This document shows positions 61,051 through 64,000 of a stretch of DNA of 64,000 nt, in pieces (the first letter of the stretch is position 1; every line of letters begins with the position of its first letter). The notes beneath the pieces are model-generated. The model did not search any database, had not been told where the DNA came from, and saw nothing but the letters and a program-made list of their open reading frames with translations. The translations under genes and the position numbers were made by a program. Source of the stretch: Leucaena leucocephala (Eukaryota > Streptophyta > Magnoliopsida > Fabales > Fabaceae); the NCBI GenBank assembly GCA_037074615.1, contig CM073535.1, forward strand, positions 7,541,001-7,605,000. Reading direction: 5' to 3'.

Positions 61051-61630
61051 CCAACTTCTATCATTTTCTAGAAGGATTATATTATTTGTCCCGTATGAAC
61101 TAAAAAAAGTTTTGATGTTTTACGGGGTTTGGATGTCACCAAACTAGCATAATATCTTCATGTTATGCGATATCCCTTCTATTTGACCATATACTCCCAC
61201 GAATAAGGCTAATTGACGAGCCAGAATAAAAGCAAAAAGAGAATAACTCAACACTCAAATAAGAGGAGAAAACTAGGAAATTGCAAAATAAGGAAGAGTA
61301 CCTGCAAAAACTGAAGTGCCTTTGAATCTTCTTGCAAGTTCCAACAATCATGCTTCAGTAAGAAAACCTCAAATTACGACTTGGAAAATGAGAGAAAAGG
61401 GAAAATGACGAAGGAAAGAAAATTTGTCCACGAACAGAAGATTTTTCAGTGGGATACGTATCGACCCAAATGGAATTAGGGAAGGCTCAGTGGCTTACCA
61501 CATCACCGACGATGGCAATTCGAACGGAAGACGGGGCCATGGAAGAGCCAGAGAGGTTGGACTTGACCGAAGACCTCAAACTACAGCTGACAGAAGAGAT
61601 ATTAGGCGCGTGAAACGATGCGCTTAACAT
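56066..61630 (-). CDS. calcineurin-like metallophosphoesterase (plant/cyanobacterial type), 9 exons
   Basis: Exons are 61630-61499, 61352-61302, 60770-60749, 60368-60254, 59424-59392, 58796-58671, 58164-58058, 57944-57873 and 56430-56066, giving 340 residues in phase. All introns are GT-AG except the one after exon 3, whose donor is GCAAGT. Metal-site motifs in order: VRIAIVGDVHDCW (D, H), LVLFTGDFGEEN (GD), AVILGNHDAW (GNHD), LILLGHNGPTG (H) and VVFGHMHKEL (GHxH), the full two-metal set. GRPFSCGGQQLY and GGDHGDPDLENA fit the cyanobacterial/plant subgroup often filed as TIGR04168. The N-terminus (MLSASFHAPNISSVSCSLRS) is Ser-rich and could be a plastid transit peptide. An upstream in-frame ATG at 61690 is the alternative start. 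The substrate is unknown. Confidence 0.88.
56588..56964. mobile_element. MITE with about 80-bp inverted repeats in phosphoesterase intron 8
   Basis: The left arm (AAAATTAATTTTTTGCATTT ... CAATTTAGTCCCTATAG) is an imperfect inverted match to the right arm (CTATAGGGACTAAGTTGCAT ... AAAGGTTAATTTTCCC). Arms are about 80-90 bp and total length is about 377 bp. Long terminal inverted repeats with little between them fit a foldback or Mutator-like MITE. I could not define target duplications. Confidence 0.7.
57144..57839. mobile_element. Tourist-like (PIF/Harbinger) MITE in phosphoesterase intron 8
   Basis: The left end GGCTTTGTTTGGTT and right end AACCAAACAAACCC (reverse complement GGGTTTGTTTGGTT) form 14-bp inverted repeats with one mismatch. 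TAA occurs on both sides (57141-57143 and 57840-57842), the TWA duplication of PIF/Harbinger elements. Length is 696 bp. The ends are G-rich on the plus strand (57270-57300) and C-rich (57785-57825). The middle is extremely AT-rich. It has no coding capacity. Confidence 0.8.
60835..60866. repeat. AT microsatellite in phosphoesterase intron 2
   Basis: Sixteen AT dinucleotides without interruption, within the intron 60771-61301. Confidence 0.9.
61013..61049. repeat. second AT microsatellite in the same intron
   Basis: About eighteen AT dinucleotides, 146 bp from the previous run. Both would be expected to vary in length between individuals. Confidence 0.9.
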
Positions 61631-61689
61631 GGGGCAGGACAGATTCTCTTTTGACTTTTGAGTTGAGTTCCGGCGAGATCGCCGCCCCA

Positions 61690-62340
61690 TACAGTGTGTG
61701 CTTGGAAATTTAATTAAAAAAATTAATTTAAATTTTTTAAAATAAATAACCATATTTATTTTAAAAAATTAGATTAAATTATAATTTAAAATTAAAATTT
61801 TAGATAAAATATTAACATTAATTTTTAAAATAATAAAATTTATAAAATATCTAATTATTATTTTATATTTATTTTTTTTACACTTTCTCACATCTCTCAT
61901 CTCATATCCCTCTTTTCTACTTTCTCTTATCTCTACTTTCTTTTGCCTACGTCTCTCCTTTCCTCTCCTCTCTCTTTTTATCATCTTTCATCTCTCACCT
62001 GTACTCTCTCTTATCTACCATTTGTCATTTCCTCTTCTCTATCTTTTTATCATCTCTCATCTCTCACCTATACTCTATTTTGTCTACCATCTCTCATTTC
62101 CTCTCCTCTATCTTTTTATCATCTCTCACCTCTAATATCTTTTTTTCACTATTTCTCATCTCTCTTATTTTTAATAAATTATTTTTCAATTACAAAAATA
62201 TTTTTAATAATAAATATCTAAACACCCATTTATTCATAACTATTTTTTTCCATATGTTCATCTCCAAAAATTATTTTATAAAAACTATCTAAATTTTTTA
62301 TAAGTCATTTTTTAAACTATTATCTAAACAATTCCATAAT
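61690..62340. repeat. CT-rich element with 69-bp minisatellite
   Basis: AT-rich flanks enclose a pyrimidine-rich core. Within it a 69-bp unit (CTTTTTATCATCT...TCTCTCACC...TCTACCAT) recurs at 61974, 62043 and 62112. The right flank (ATTTTTAATAATAAATATCT AAACACCC) is the reverse complement of sequence at about 36620-36650, showing that both belong to one dispersed family. It sits directly upstream of the phosphoesterase gene. Confidence 0.7.
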
Positions 62341-63100
62341 ATATGTAAAGTTGTATCCAACCTCCTAAAATAATTTTAAATAAATAATTAATATTTTAAA
62401 GTATTTAAAGATTTAATGAATATTTTAAATGAATTTTAGAGGTACTATCAATACTTTAAAATATTTAAAGATAAAATTAATATTTTAAATTAATTTTAGA
62501 GGTATAATTAAATCACAAAATATTTAACTTTGTACAATTTTACTCATTTGCCCACAAAAACACTCATTTTCGTTTGATATATATCACACAAACTTTTATT
62601 TTGATACATTATTATTTAAAAGGTCACATGTGTAATATCGTTTTAATAAATTACACTAAATAAACAATAAAATTACTCAATTTTCATGTATAAATTATAT
62701 ACAATATTAATTTAAGAGTTTATTTTATACTGTTATTTAAATAATATGACGCGTGTGATTTTTTAAATAATAATGTGTTAAAATAAAAAATTTATATAAC
62801 ATAGATCGGACAAAAAATTACATTTATCAATGAAAGGGTGGAATTTGTACCAATTTAAATACTCTAAGATGTAAATCGCACCTCTAAAATGTACACTTTT
62901 AAATATTTTAAAATATCAGTTAATTTTCTAAAATTATTTTAAAATACTAGATGTACTTTTATTTTATAATAAAATAAGGTTAAATATGGCTCTAAAGAAA
63001 TGCACCTTTACCTTGTAATAAAATAAGGTTAAATCTGGCTGTAAAGAAACATTTATTATCCTAAATTATTTTTATTTGTTTTTTTATAAAACAAAATAAA
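62341..63100. other. AT-rich DNA with two short tandem duplications
   Basis: A unit of about 75 bp containing TTAATATTTTAAA...GAATTTTAGAGGTA is duplicated near 62385-62515. Another of about 55-60 bp (AATAAAATAAGGTTAAAT.TGGCT.TAAAGAAA) is duplicated at about 62968-63050. No gene was seen. Confidence 0.6.
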
Positions 63101-63947
63101 TGAGACAAAACTAACCTGAGGCAAGAAATTACAAGTAGATAAAAGGAGAATGGGAATTCTACATATAAGTTGTCAGAAAGAGAATTATTAAAAGAGACCA
63201 TAAATATCCTTGAGGATAGTGTTGTTAGGATTTTGTTCTGCATGGTTGAGTTGAAGGAAAAGCTTTGACAACACACCAAACTTGAAGCTTAGATCCCTCA
63301 ATACACCAGGAGTCGTCATGATCCTTTATTCAAAGAAGAGATAAACGAAGACATTTATAGTGAAAGATGGAAGTGCCTCGTGGAGTAAGAGTTCCCATAT
63401 CAACAACAGGTATTTGTGAGGGAGCGAGATGGACCAAAGAAACTTCTAAAAAGGATCAGACTATAATTGACTACTTTGTGTAGGTAGCAGAGACAACCGC
63501 ATTGAAATCATTATTACCAATACAAACCAAAGAATTCAAATGAAGTAGGGGCAATGATCAAGATCGTTGTTGATTGGCAAAGTCTGTGAAGGAGATCAAA
63601 GTTTCATTGAAATGGAAAAAGAGAAGGAGGGACATGTAGTAAAAAATCCAAAACCTTTCTAAAACTAGGAAAGAATTCAGAACTAATTTGCATAGACCAC
63701 CGTTTAAGATGGTGTAATTTCCCATTTAGTTTATCAGTAATCATTTCAGAATATTCAGCTATTCTTTTCCAAATCTAAGAGGTATTGTAAGAACTGATAA
63801 TATTGGGGCAAGATTCATCAAATACACTTTGTTCGCAAAGTGGAGAACAACAGAAAATCAAGATTCATGTTGAGAATTCTCCACACTTATTTTTCAAGAA
63901 AAGTTTGATTGAAAGTTTTTGTTAGCCTAATCCTAATCCTAAGTCAA
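63101..63947. other. less AT-rich DNA without recognised gene
   Basis: Base composition is close to genic from 63180 to 63680, but no frame is open for more than about 72 codons and no translation is familiar. It may be a decayed transposon or the flank of a gene beyond the window. Confidence 0.35.
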
Positions 63948-63950
63948 TAC

Positions 63951-63987
<37 letters not shown>
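63948..63987. repeat. compound microsatellite (ATAC)n(AT)n
   Basis: Several ATAC units run directly into about eleven AT units. Confidence 0.9.
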
Positions 63988-64000
63988 GACTTACTAACTA

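Noticed and set aside
1..64000. tRNA or rRNA genes, CRISPR arrays and operons
   Set aside because: No cloverleaf with intact A and B boxes was seen apart from the SINE-like heads. There are no rRNA signatures, and the gene structures are eukaryotic with introns.

Overview
This window looks like nuclear DNA of a eudicot plant. The genes are split by many GT-AG introns, the intergenic DNA is strongly AT-rich and full of short non-autonomous transposable elements, and every recognisable protein belongs to a conserved plant family. I cannot name the species. All assignments come from reading translated exons and checking that splice phases join; no search was run.

Layout. 486-2440 (-): cytosolic ribosomal protein eS12, with a leader intron and a telo-box/site II promoter. 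6150-7600: an unassigned locus with an internal tandem duplication. 8274-17459 (-): the mRNA-export factor GLE1 in 16 exons, whose inferred reading frame is interrupted by a TGA where Arabidopsis has an arginine. 17900-18600: a 227-bp AT-rich tandem repeat. 20737-25330 (-): a GPI-anchored glycerophosphodiester phosphodiesterase-like (GDPDL/SHV3-type) cell-wall protein in 8 exons. 29338-33314 (+): the R-SNARE YKT6 in 6 exons. 34828-36092 (-): a temperature-induced lipocalin in 2 exons. 37898-38367 (-): a class I small heat-shock gene broken by a one-base frameshift, with a SINE-like element about 70 bp before its ATG. 39121-41117: a solo LTR of about 2.0 kb with perfect 5-bp target duplications and an internal array of 91-bp hairpin units.

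44150-61630 is the most dynamic part. A chitinase gene (GH18) and the adjoining 3' end of a metallophosphoesterase gene were duplicated as a block about 7.45 kb apart. This left two near full-length chitinase genes, an orphan last exon of the phosphoesterase, and a third, truncated chitinase fragment. The intact phosphoesterase gene has 9 exons, including a 22-nt exon followed by a GC-AG intron. The rest, to 64000, is AT-rich DNA with minisatellites and microsatellites.

The genes do not form one pathway. They are ordinary housekeeping and stress or cell-wall genes. I found no evidence of a new multi-gene system. The points most worth checking are the GLE1 nonsense codon, the chitinase copy that lost the hydrophobic core of its signal peptide, the tRNA-derived SINE-like family, and the hairpin-built tandem array inside the solo LTR.
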